From positions 1 through 6,182 of the forward strand of contig JAQYVQ010000130.1 of assembly GCA_030145435.1 (NCBI GenBank): a stretch of DNA of 6,182 nucleotides. The letters run 5' to 3'. Below are positions 1-6,182 of the stretch, one piece after another. The position numbers and the translations under genes are program-made. How positions within the stretch are numbered: position 1 is the stretch's first letter; the number at the start of each line of letters is the position of its first letter. The notes under the pieces were generated by a model, which was not told the DNA's origin, searched no databases, and saw nothing but the letters and a program-made list of their open reading frames with translations. This stretch comes from Syntrophobacteria bacterium (lineage in GTDB: Bacteria; Desulfobacterota; DSWW01).

Positions 1-1269
1 ATCACGGTTCTGCTGCACGAGGGCCGCGTTCGACCGCTGAAGGACAAGCTCCTGCTGGGCGGCCGCAACCCGTGCGGTGGCCGTACGCACCTCGGACACC
101 ACGTTGTTCGTCAAGTTGGCCAGGTTCTTCTTCTCCTCGTCGCGTCGGGCCTTGGCCTCCCGGAATCTTGCCGCATCCAACCCTCCGGAGAACAGATTGT
201 AGGAGAAACTCAAGGCGAGGGTGTCCCCGAAGTCGTCCCCCTCGAAGCTCGCGTCCCCCAGTCGCTCCCCGTCGAGGGAGGCGTAGAAATTGAGGGCGGG
301 AAAGAAGGGGGCTCGGGCAACACCGATCTCCTGCCGGGCCCTCTCGACAGTGTGCTCGGCTTGCAGGATATCGGCCCGGTGTGCCTTCGCATAGGGGATC
401 AGGTCCTCCGGCGCGGGCGGCACGAGCTCTTCAGCGGTTTCCCGCTCGAGGCGGACCAGCTCCAGCTCGGACGGGAAGCGGCTCTCCGGGATTCCCATCA
501 GGGCGGCCAGGCCGAACATGGCCACTTCGTACGACCGGTTCGCGTTGATCAGGTCCGATTTGGCCGCGTTCACCTGGACCTCGAAGTTGAGCACGTCGCT
601 GAGTGACCCGGTCCCGACCCTCTGGCGAGCCTTAGCGTCCTCTGCCTGTCTCCGGTTGAAGTCTTCGTTTGCCTCGACGATGGCCGTTTCTTCACGCGCG
701 AGCTGGGCCCGGTAGAAGCTGTTCGCCACGGACGCGACGAGGAGGCGGCGGGCATCCCGCTCGGCCTCCTGGCTTCCCAGCTCAGCGGCCCGCGCGCTCG
801 CATTCGCGTACTTGCGCCCCAGCCCCCTGAAGAGAAGCCAGTTTGCCTGGAGACCGAGGTTGAAGTAGTCCTCCGGATCGTCGATGCCCGGAGTTACGCC
901 CGGGATCCCGGGCGACGGCTGGAAGCGCAGCAGGGAGCTCTGTGGCAGGTTGACACGCGAGTAGGAGGCGGATGCGTCGAGTGTGGGCCAATAGGCGGCA
1001 CGGGCCTGCTTTACCCGCTGCATGGCCTGACGGACCCGATCCTGGGCTGCGGCTATCGAAGGGTTCTCCGCCAGGGCGATCCTTTGTGAGGTGTCGAGAT
1101 CGAGAACACGGACCGTTTGCCAATCAAAAGAACCTTCTTCTCCGTTCGGATTCTGCAGTGACATGGTCGCCTGCGGGGACGCCTCCTGGGCAAACGCTTC
1201 CCCCACACAGATCGAGAATCCGATCAACATATACATATATAGAAGTATAAGGGCCAGGGCTTTTCTCAT
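1..1269 (-). CDS. TolC-like outer-membrane efflux factor, 3' end cut by window edge
   Basis: The frame is open from an ATG at 1269 to base 1 with no stop: 423 residues are visible, and perhaps 40-60 C-terminal residues lie outside. TolC-family proteins form a trimeric outer-membrane channel and periplasmic tunnel for tripartite pumps. Residues 1-27 look like a Sec signal peptide: MRK, a hydrophobic stretch, then AFA before Q28. There is no lipobox cysteine at the cleavage site. The family's internal duplication is visible. Repeat one has LDTSQRIALAENPSI (58-72), AYWPTLDASASYS (92-104), NLGLQANWLLF (137-147), then long Ala/Glu/Arg-rich helices including VGTGSLSDVLNFEVQVNAA (218-236). Repeat two has HRADILQAE (297-305), RAPFFPALNFYASL (319-332), LALSFSYNLFSGG (351-363) and further helix to the edge. 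The Pro/Gly-rich stretch at 117-130 would be the first extracellular loop. Start choice rests on AGGAGA nine bases upstream and on the signal peptide. Signal-peptide codons (ATA, CTA, TAT) are unusually AT-rich for this region. The family is clear; the substrate is unknown. Confidence 0.95.
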   Translation of the reverse strand, partial: MRKALALILLYMYMLIGFSICVGEAFAQEASPQATMSLQNPNGEEGSFDWQTVRVLDLDTSQRIALAENPSIAAAQDRVRQAMQRVKQARAAYWPTLDASASYSRVNLPQSSLLRFQPSPGIPGVTPGIDDPEDYFNLGLQANWLLFRGLGRKYANASARAAELGSQEAERDARRLLVASVANSFYRAQLAREETAIVEANEDFNRRQAEDAKARQRVGTGSLSDVLNFEVQVNAAKSDLINANRSYEVAMFGLAALMGIPESRFPSELELVRLERETAEELVPPAPEDLIPYAKAHRADILQAEHTVERARQEIGVARAPFFPALNFYASLDGERLGDASFEGDDFGDTLALSFSYNLFSGGLDAARFREAKARRDEEKKNLANLTNNVVSEVRTATARVAAAQQELVLQRSNAALVQQNRD

Positions 1270-1325
1270 GGCGTGGAGTCTCCTGGTTCAATACAAAAGG
1301 GAAAAGGGCGCTGTTTACGTGGCAT
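1266..1325 (-). other. Possible 19-codon leader ORF before the TolC-like gene
   Basis: An ATG at 1325 opens a frame of 19 codons (MPRKQRPFPFCIEPGDSTP) ending in TGA at 1266-1268, which overlaps the TolC-like ATG as ATGA. The only Shine-Dalgarno-like element is a weak AGG about seven bases upstream. It may be chance in a 96-base spacer; if translated, it could couple the outer-membrane gene to upstream ribosome flow. No homology is recognised. Confidence 0.15.
1279..1284 (-). promoter_or_regulatory. Ribosome binding site of the TolC-like gene
   Basis: On the minus strand AGGAGA lies nine bases before the ATG at 1269. It favours this start over the in-frame ATGs at codons 12 and 14, which would remove half of the signal peptide. 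Confidence 0.75.
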
Positions 1326-1341
1326 TTGTCTGCCTGCTTTT

Positions 1342-1383
1342 CCTTTCACCTTGGACCTTTCACCTTTATCCTTTTACCTGAGG
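1342..1383 (-). repeat. Three tandem copies of a 14-base unit across the permease stop codon
   Basis: Read on the plus strand, units start at 1342, 1356 and 1370. The first ten bases are CCTTTCACCT, CCTTTCACCT and CCTTTTACCT, followed by four variable bases (TGGA, TTAT, GAGG). On the coding strand this reads as repeated AGGTGAAAGG-type purine-rich sequence. The permease TAA (1366-1368) lies inside the middle unit, so the third unit encodes the last permease residues and the first is in the spacer. The repeat is visible by eye; any function is unknown. It could be a simple slippage-prone repeat, or could carry extra Shine-Dalgarno-like sequence. Confidence 0.7.
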
Positions 1384-4300
1384 CACTGCAGGCTCTGGCA
1401 TGGTCTGTGACTCTCTAAGTGGATCCACGTTGCGCATGCGGGCCGGCTCCACTTCTTCCCGCGTCGGCCACGTGCCGTGTCTCATTCGATGGGCGAGGCG
1501 ACGCAGGTCATTGAGAATCACGAGCATGCTTGGAACGAGGACCAGGGTGAGAGTCGTGGCAAAGGCGACGCCCGCTGCTAGGGAAATCGCCATGGGAAGC
1601 ACGATCTGTGCCTGCATGTCCGTTTCCATGATGAGCGGCGTCAGTCCGCCTACCGTGCTGACGGTGGTCAAGAAGACGGCTCGGAAACGGCGGGCCCCGC
1701 CTTGTTGTATGGCCTGGAAGAACGGCATGCCCTCGGCAAGATTCTCGTTGATTCGTTCGATCATGACGATGGCGTCGTTGACCACCACACCGGCCAGGGC
1801 CACCATGCCGAAGACGCTCATCATCGAAAGATTGTGCCCGAGCAGGACGTGCCCCCACGTGGCCCCGATGAACCCGAAAGGCACGGTGAACATGATGACA
1901 AAGGGCTGCGTGTAGGAACGGAACATGGTGGCGATGATCATGAACATGCCGAACATGGCCAGCGGGAATCCCACGAAGAGGGAGCCGAAGGTTTCCCTCG
2001 TCCTCTTCTTGTCGCCCTGCACAGTGACGATAAGTCCGGGATGCCGGGCTTCGAGTTGATCGAAGAAGCCCTCCGAGAGCGCGTCGAGCACCTCGCTCGT
2101 GTTGGCCTTGTGCGAATCGACCTCGGTACTGACCTTGACGCGGCGCAGTCCGTTGGTACGCGTAATCGTGGAGTATCCCGGGGAGAAGGCTACCTCGGCC
2201 ACAGAGAGGAGAGGGACCTCGTGGCCCTGGTTCGTGCGTATGCGAATGCGCTCGAGGCCGGAGACCCTGCTTCGTTCGTCCTCGGTGTACCGGACCTTGA
2301 CCCGGACGTCGTCCCGGCCGCGCTGCAAGCGGAGCGCCTCTTCTCCATAGTAGCCTGCGTACACCTGTCTGGCGAGATCGTCAACAGTGATTCCCATGGC
2401 CCTGGCTTCGGGCCTCAGTTCGAGGCGCATCTCGTTCTTTCCCGGGATGAAATCGGAACGCACCTGATAGACGCCTTCGAACTGACGTAATCGAGCTTGC
2501 AGGTCATCTGCGGCGGCCAGGATGTCGTCCATGTCCTGCCCCTGCAACCAGATTTCGATCGGTGCGCCGGGAGGGCCGTGCCCCATCCCTTCAAAGGTCA
2601 TGGCCACGACGCCCGGTACGGTTCCCACTTCTTTCTCCCAGCGGACGAGCAGATCGTCCGTGTGAATCCCCCGTTTCTCCGACTCGAGCAGCACGGCCTG
2701 TACGGAGCCCACGTTGGGTCCGATCTTGGGGATTTGCTGGAGGCTGGATCCTACGAGGGAGAAGTGATGCTTGAACAGACGTTCGCCCGACGGGGTCTCG
2801 ATGCGATCGGCGAGCCGTTTCAGTGCATCTTCGATTTGCCGGACAGCGTCTCGAGTCACCTCCGGTGGCGTACCGCCCGGGAATTCGACGGTAGACGTCA
2901 TGATGAATCCGTCGATGTTCGGGAAGACCTCGAACTTCAGGATCCCTCCCCGGATGATCCCGATCGTGATGAACAGGAAGCAGAAGGCCACGCTCAAGGA
3001 AATGTAACGCCAGGCCAGGGTCTTCTTGAGGAAGGGGCCGTAAATGTTTTCCACGAACCACTCCAGACCGCGGCTCGTCCATTGGTGGAACCGGTTGATC
3101 CGGCGCGCAATCGGGTTTCGGACGCCGTCTTCTGCGTTCGGGTCGGGCAGGTGACTCAAATGAGCCGGAAGAAGTATGAGGCATTCCACCAGGGAGATCG
3201 CGAGGCACGCGATGACGACGATGGGCAGGATGTGGATGAACTTACCCAGGACGCCGCCCACGTAGGCCAGGGGCAGGAAGGCGACGATCGTCGTTGTGAC
3301 CGCGGCAATTACGGGCATCCCGACCTCTTTGACGCCCTCGACGACTGCCTTGATCGGAGGCTCGCCTTGCTTCCGGTGAAAGAAGATCGCCTCGCCCACC
3401 ACGATGGCGTCGTCGACCACGATGCCGATTACCATGATCAGGCCGAACAGGGAGATCATGTTGATCGTTTCGCCCATGCCCCAGAGGATGGCCAGGGCGC
3501 CGGCAACCGAAATGGGCATGCCCATACCGGCCCAGAAACTCAGCCGAATGTCGAGGAAGACCCAGAGAATTAAGAAGATCAGGCAAAGGCCGATGATCCC
3601 GTTCCTGACCAGAAGGTTGATCCGGGCCCGCAGCATGGTCGAGATGTCGAAGAGGAGAAGGATGTTGGCACCCTCGGGCACCTCATCTTGCGTCCTTTCC
3701 ACGAATTGGCCGACGGCCTTGGAGATGGCCAGCGCGTCTTCTTCCTCGGTCTTAAGAACGACCAGGAGCGCTGCCTGCTCGCCGTTTACGGTGAGCTGAA
3801 TCGGATCCTCGGCGAACCCGTCCCTCACCCGGGCCAGGCGGTCCAGGGTGATGATCTCTCCCTCCGGCCGAGCCAGCACCACGATCGAGGAGAGTTCTTT
3901 GCCTGTGTACTTGCGACCCATGGTGCGGACGCGAATCTCTTCACCCAGAGTGCGGATGGTTCCTCCGGCAAGGTTGAGATTGCTCTGCCGGACAGCGGCG
4001 GTTACCTGGGCGAAGGTCAACCCGTACTCGCGGAGCCGTTCCTCAGAGACCTCGATCGCGATCTCGTACTCCCGCATGCCGTAGATCTCAACCTGGGAGA
4101 CCTCCGGAAGTTGCTGGATCTCGTCCTTGATGTTCTCGGCCCACTCCTTGAGGCTGCGCTCGGACATCTGGCCCGACAGGCCGAGGATCACGACCTCGGA
4201 GCGGAGCAGCATCTCTCTGATGATCGGTTTTTCCGCATCGACGGGGAAGGTGGGGATGGAGTCGACCTGACTGCGGACCTGCTCGAGGACATCATCCAGT

Positions 4301-4602
4301 TCATAGTCTTCGTGCACCTCGAGGAAGGCGCTCCCCACATTCTCCCGCGACGAGGTCGTGTACTCCTTGATGCCCTCGATGCTCTCGACGGCTTCTTCGA
4401 TTTTCCGGCAGATCCCCTCCTCCACCTCTTCCGGGTCCGCACCCGGGTAGGGCACCATGATCTGGATCATGTCCAGGGAAAACTGCGGGAAGGTCTCCCG
4501 CACCATGGAAAACGCTGCAAGAGTCCCTGCCAGCAGAATAATGACGAGCACGATGTTGGCAAAGACCGTGTTGCGGGCAAAGGAGGCGATCAACCGGTTC
4601 AT
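1366..4602 (-). CDS. RND-family multidrug-type efflux permease (AcrB-like)
   Basis: This 1078-residue inner-membrane protein would be the proton-driven pump of the tripartite complex; AcrB-type permeases run about 1030-1050 residues. The RND layout is clear: TM1 (about 12-34), a periplasmic porter/docking region (about 35-330) with YPGADPEEVEEGI (52-64), five TM segments (about 333-478), a cytoplasmic linker, TM7 (about 532-550), a second periplasmic region (about 555-870), five TM segments (about 871-1030) and a short polar cytoplasmic tail. TM4 carries the proton-relay aspartates D397 and D398 in GIVVDDAIV. In TM10, the position of AcrB Lys940 is N942 (GVVVNDAIV), so the AcrB lysine is missing, as I recall is the case in some other RND subgroups. 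Heavy-metal RND pumps are less likely, because I do not see their paired metal-binding methionines, but this was not tested. The start is supported by AGGAGG and by the 4-base overlap with the adaptor stop. Substrate is unknown. Confidence 0.96.
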   Translation of the reverse strand: MNRLIASFARNTVFANIVLVIILLAGTLAAFSMVRETFPQFSLDMIQIMVPYPGADPEEVEEGICRKIEEAVESIEGIKEYTTSSRENVGSAFLEVHEDYELDDVLEQVRSQVDSIPTFPVDAEKPIIREMLLRSEVVILGLSGQMSERSLKEWAENIKDEIQQLPEVSQVEIYGMREYEIAIEVSEERLREYGLTFAQVTAAVRQSNLNLAGGTIRTLGEEIRVRTMGRKYTGKELSSIVVLARPEGEIITLDRLARVRDGFAEDPIQLTVNGEQAALLVVLKTEEEDALAISKAVGQFVERTQDEVPEGANILLLFDISTMLRARINLLVRNGIIGLCLIFLILWVFLDIRLSFWAGMGMPISVAGALAILWGMGETINMISLFGLIMVIGIVVDDAIVVGEAIFFHRKQGEPPIKAVVEGVKEVGMPVIAAVTTTIVAFLPLAYVGGVLGKFIHILPIVVIACLAISLVECLILLPAHLSHLPDPNAEDGVRNPIARRINRFHQWTSRGLEWFVENIYGPFLKKTLAWRYISLSVAFCFLFITIGIIRGGILKFEVFPNIDGFIMTSTVEFPGGTPPEVTRDAVRQIEDALKRLADRIETPSGERLFKHHFSLVGSSLQQIPKIGPNVGSVQAVLLESEKRGIHTDDLLVRWEKEVGTVPGVVAMTFEGMGHGPPGAPIEIWLQGQDMDDILAAADDLQARLRQFEGVYQVRSDFIPGKNEMRLELRPEARAMGITVDDLARQVYAGYYGEEALRLQRGRDDVRVKVRYTEDERSRVSGLERIRIRTNQGHEVPLLSVAEVAFSPGYSTITRTNGLRRVKVSTEVDSHKANTSEVLDALSEGFFDQLEARHPGLIVTVQGDKKRTRETFGSLFVGFPLAMFGMFMIIATMFRSYTQPFVIMFTVPFGFIGATWGHVLLGHNLSMMSVFGMVALAGVVVNDAIVMIERINENLAEGMPFFQAIQQGGARRFRAVFLTTVSTVGGLTPLIMETDMQAQIVLPMAISLAAGVAFATTLTLVLVPSMLVILNDLRRLAHRMRHGTWPTREEVEPARMRNVDPLRESQTMPEPAVPQVKG

Positions 4603-4618
4603 GCGCCGGGTTCCTCCT
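4599..4618 (-). promoter_or_regulatory. Permease ribosome binding site and ATGA overlap with the adaptor
   Basis: The adaptor stop TGA (4599-4601) and permease ATG (4600-4602) overlap as ATGA. AGGAGG (4613-4618) sits ten bases before the ATG, inside the adaptor's last codons, which encode its Glu-rich end. This arrangement is typical of translational coupling, which would keep the two pump parts in step. Coupling itself is inferred. Confidence 0.8.
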
Positions 4619-5948
4619 CTTCTGCGAAAGTGAGTTCGAGCAGGCTGTTTTCGAGGGGATCGATCAGTCGCGTGACCACGACCACATCCCCGGGGGCGAG
4701 CCCTCTGGAGACAAAGGCCTCCTCGCCCTGCACCCGTTCAACTTCAACGGGGACGGTCTTCAGGTGACTGTCCGAAGAAACGTAAACCGTATTCTCGAAG
4801 CTCACGGCCCACCGTGGAAGACGAATGACGCCTTGCATGGCCCGGCCGGGGATCTCGACCGCGCAGAACATGCCTTCCACAAGGGGGAGCGCTTCCGGGT
4901 CTTCCGACAGGGCTTGCTGCGCCTCGATCCGGATGGCCACCGTGAGCGATCGGGTCTGTTGGTCGAACTTCACGACACGGTGCAGTTGTGCGTGCCAGAC
5001 GTGGCCCTCTCGGCCCTCTGTCCAACGAATAGTACACTGCGCCGGCTCCAGGTCGTTGAACCAGCCCGTCTGCCCGTTCGACCCGCCCTTGCGAAAGCGC
5101 AGCCACTGCCTTGCGTCACGGCTGTCCAGAGGCACCTCGATCTCGAGGGTTGCGTCGTTCGCCAGGGTCAAGACGTCTTGTCCGGGCACGACGTACTGTC
5201 CCTTCTCGAGGGAGACGAGCTTGACGCGGCCGTTGAACGGCGCCTTGACCTCGCACCGTTCGAGGTTCGTCTCCGCCGTTGCCCGTGCCGCCTGAGCTAC
5301 GGCAAGGCTGCTTTCCGCCTCGCGAATCTGGATCGGATAGAGCAGGACGGCCTCTTCGAGCTGGCGGGCAAGGTCGGCAGCATTGTTTGCAGCACGCTCC
5401 GCACCGTCGACACCGGAACGTGTTCCTACGCTGTCCTTGTCGAACAATTCCTGGACTCGTCCGTACTCCGCGTATGCCAGTTCCTGGTTTCGCTCGATCG
5501 TCTTCAACCGGTCCCGATCGATCGTGTAGAGCTTCTTCAGGCGAGCGATCCCGTTCTCCCATTGCCGGACCGTGGCCCGCGCTGAATCCCTTGCGGCAGC
5601 GTAGTCGCGAGGATCGATCTTGAAGAGGAGTTCGTCCTTGTGAAGGATTTCCCCCACCTCGAGACGGGGGTGGATTTCGACGATCTTTCCGGGAACCTCG
5701 GGGGCGATCGAGACCACGTCCAGGGCCTTCACCTCTCCGTATCCGGAAATCATGACCGGCACGTCCTCGACGTCAACGTGAAGGACCTCTACGCGAAGGG
5801 CACGCTCTTCGTGGCTGGCTTGCGTAGGCGGCTTCTTCAAACTTGCCAGGCCCAGCATGCCTATGATGCCGACGGAGAGCACCACTGCGCAGATCACGAT
5901 CCGACGGATGACCTTGCCGTTCGATTTTGATAAACTCTCTGATTCCAT
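4599..5948 (-). CDS. RND efflux periplasmic adaptor (membrane fusion protein, HlyD/AcrA-like)
   Basis: This 449-residue adaptor would link the permease to the TolC-like channel across the periplasm. Residues 1-14 are polar and 15-35 form one hydrophobic segment, so it is probably anchored by an uncleaved N-terminal helix; no lipobox is seen. The first half of the lipoyl/barrel-sandwich domain is about 68-112 (GYGEVKALDVVSIAPEVPGK). A long alpha-hairpin follows at about 113-228, with a possible TolC-contact tip around 164-181 (RVQELFDKDSVGTRSGVD), which is close to but not identical with the usual R-L-S-D tip pattern. The second lipoyl half is about 229-262 (CEVKAPFNGRVKLVSLEKGQ), then a beta-barrel to about 365 and a membrane-proximal domain to about 440, ending in an acidic EEEE. 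The barrel region around 283-325 (FRKGGSNG, WFNDLEPAQCTIRW) looks longer than I expect for AcrA. The ATG is supported by AGGTGA six bases upstream. It lies six bases after the regulator and overlaps the permease by four. Confidence 0.94.
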   Translation of the reverse strand: MESESLSKSNGKVIRRIVICAVVLSVGIIGMLGLASLKKPPTQASHEERALRVEVLHVDVEDVPVMISGYGEVKALDVVSIAPEVPGKIVEIHPRLEVGEILHKDELLFKIDPRDYAAARDSARATVRQWENGIARLKKLYTIDRDRLKTIERNQELAYAEYGRVQELFDKDSVGTRSGVDGAERAANNAADLARQLEEAVLLYPIQIREAESSLAVAQAARATAETNLERCEVKAPFNGRVKLVSLEKGQYVVPGQDVLTLANDATLEIEVPLDSRDARQWLRFRKGGSNGQTGWFNDLEPAQCTIRWTEGREGHVWHAQLHRVVKFDQQTRSLTVAIRIEAQQALSEDPEALPLVEGMFCAVEIPGRAMQGVIRLPRWAVSFENTVYVSSDSHLKTVPVEVERVQGEEAFVSRGLAPGDVVVVTRLIDPLENSLLELTFAEEEEPGA

Positions 5949-5954
5949 TCTTTC

Positions 5955-5960
5955 TCACCT
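5955..5960 (-). promoter_or_regulatory. Adaptor ribosome binding site overlapping the regulator stop codon
   Basis: On the minus strand AGGTGA ends six bases before the adaptor ATG. Its last three bases are the TGA stop of the regulator. The six-base gap leaves no room for a promoter directly between the two genes, so they are probably co-transcribed and may be translationally coupled. Confidence 0.75.
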
Positions 5961-6182
5961 TCTCGACGTCGATTTCGAACGATTCCCGGAATTCCCATCT
6001 TCCTGCACCTCTCGCACCTTCTTCAAGACCTGACACCACATCCCGGCCGTCTTCGGTCCGATCTTTTCTACTAGGTCGACAAATGATTGCAGGATGGTTT
6101 CTTCCATTGTGTCGATTCTTTGCAGCGCCTCGGGCGAAACGCTCACGAGCACCTTCCTGCGATCCTTCCGGCTGGGCTCCCG
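5955..6182 (-). CDS. MarR-family transcriptional regulator, C-terminal part (5' end outside window)
   Basis: The reading frame is open from the right edge to TGA at 5955-5957, giving the last 75 residues. MarR-family proteins are dimeric winged-helix regulators of about 140-160 residues that often repress efflux genes and leave DNA on binding small phenolic or drug-like ligands. The visible part begins REPSRKDRRKVLVSVSPEAL. This matches the beta-wing pattern of the family, with DRR, alternating hydrophobic residues and an S/T-P-E turn where many members have LTxxG. It is followed by the C-terminal dimerisation helices (about residues 21-60) and a polar tail rich in Ser, Arg and Asn. The recognition helix and true start are outside. 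The GTG at 6152 is internal to the wing and should not be taken as the start. Position as first gene of the pump operon suggests it controls the operon and itself; this is inference. Assignment rests on a short stretch. Confidence 0.8.
   Translation of the reverse strand, partial: REPSRKDRRKVLVSVSPEALQRIDTMEETILQSFVDLVEKIGPKTAGMWCQVLKKVREVQEDGNSGNRSKSTSRR

Noticed and set aside
72..1123. Short open frames on both strands within the TolC-like region
   Set aside because: The continuous 423-codon minus-strand frame with a clear TolC-family pattern explains this region; the short frames show no family signal and are rich in Arg, Pro and Ser.
1225..1295. TATACT and TATTGA as possible -10 boxes for the TolC-like gene
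   Set aside because: No -35-like hexamer is found at suitable spacing. One lies inside the coding region and the other overlaps the ribosome binding site area.
1294..1350. Imperfect inverted repeat (GGGAAAAGG against CTTTTCC) between the permease and TolC-like genes
   Set aside because: The stem is only about seven continuous pairs, A/T-rich, with a loop of roughly 30 bases and no clean U-run. It is too weak to call a terminator or attenuator.
1702..4767. Long plus-strand open frames opposite the permease and adaptor (for example 1702-2490, 2497-3573 and 3688-4767)
   Set aside because: They are antisense shadows of strongly coding minus-strand genes. Their translations are rich in Asp, His, Arg and Gly with no recognisable domain, as expected opposite GC-rich codons.
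5518..5527. GATCGATC run as a possible regulatory palindrome
   Set aside because: It is short, lies in the middle of the adaptor coding region, and fits chance in GC-rich coding DNA.

Overview
The window is a single minus-strand operon for a tripartite RND-type efflux pump, from a Gram-negative (two-membrane) bacterium. In transcription order (right to left) it holds the C-terminal end of a MarR-family regulator (cut by the right edge), a complete periplasmic adaptor (membrane fusion protein), a complete inner-membrane RND permease, and a TolC-like outer-membrane factor that stays open to the left edge. Outer-membrane factors and RND pumps imply an outer membrane. By eye the DNA is GC-rich, with G/C favoured at third codon positions. 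Nothing here fixes the taxon; the protein style resembles Deltaproteobacteria or similar lineages, but that is only an impression.

Layout: 5955-6182 is the regulator's DNA-binding wing and C-terminal dimerisation helices. Six bases separate it from the adaptor (4599-5948), and the adaptor's ribosome binding site overlaps the regulator's stop codon. Adaptor and permease (1366-4602) share a 4-base ATGA overlap. A 96-base spacer (1270-1365) separates the permease from the TolC-like gene (1-1269). This spacer contains most of a short tandem repeat that runs into the permease's last codons, and a possible 19-codon leader frame that ends in another ATGA overlap. No promoter or convincing terminator is visible, so the whole set is probably one transcript started upstream of the regulator, beyond position 6182.

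How the parts work together: the permease would use the proton gradient to move substrates from the periplasm or the outer leaflet of the inner membrane. The adaptor hairpins would join it to the TolC-like channel, which opens through the outer membrane. The MarR regulator probably represses the operon until a ligand releases it. The substrate cannot be read from the sequence.

The system is a known type. Points worth a second look are the asparagine in place of the AcrB-type relay lysine in the permease, the tight coupling of regulator and pump, the 14-base repeat across the permease stop, and the possible leader ORF before the TolC-like gene.
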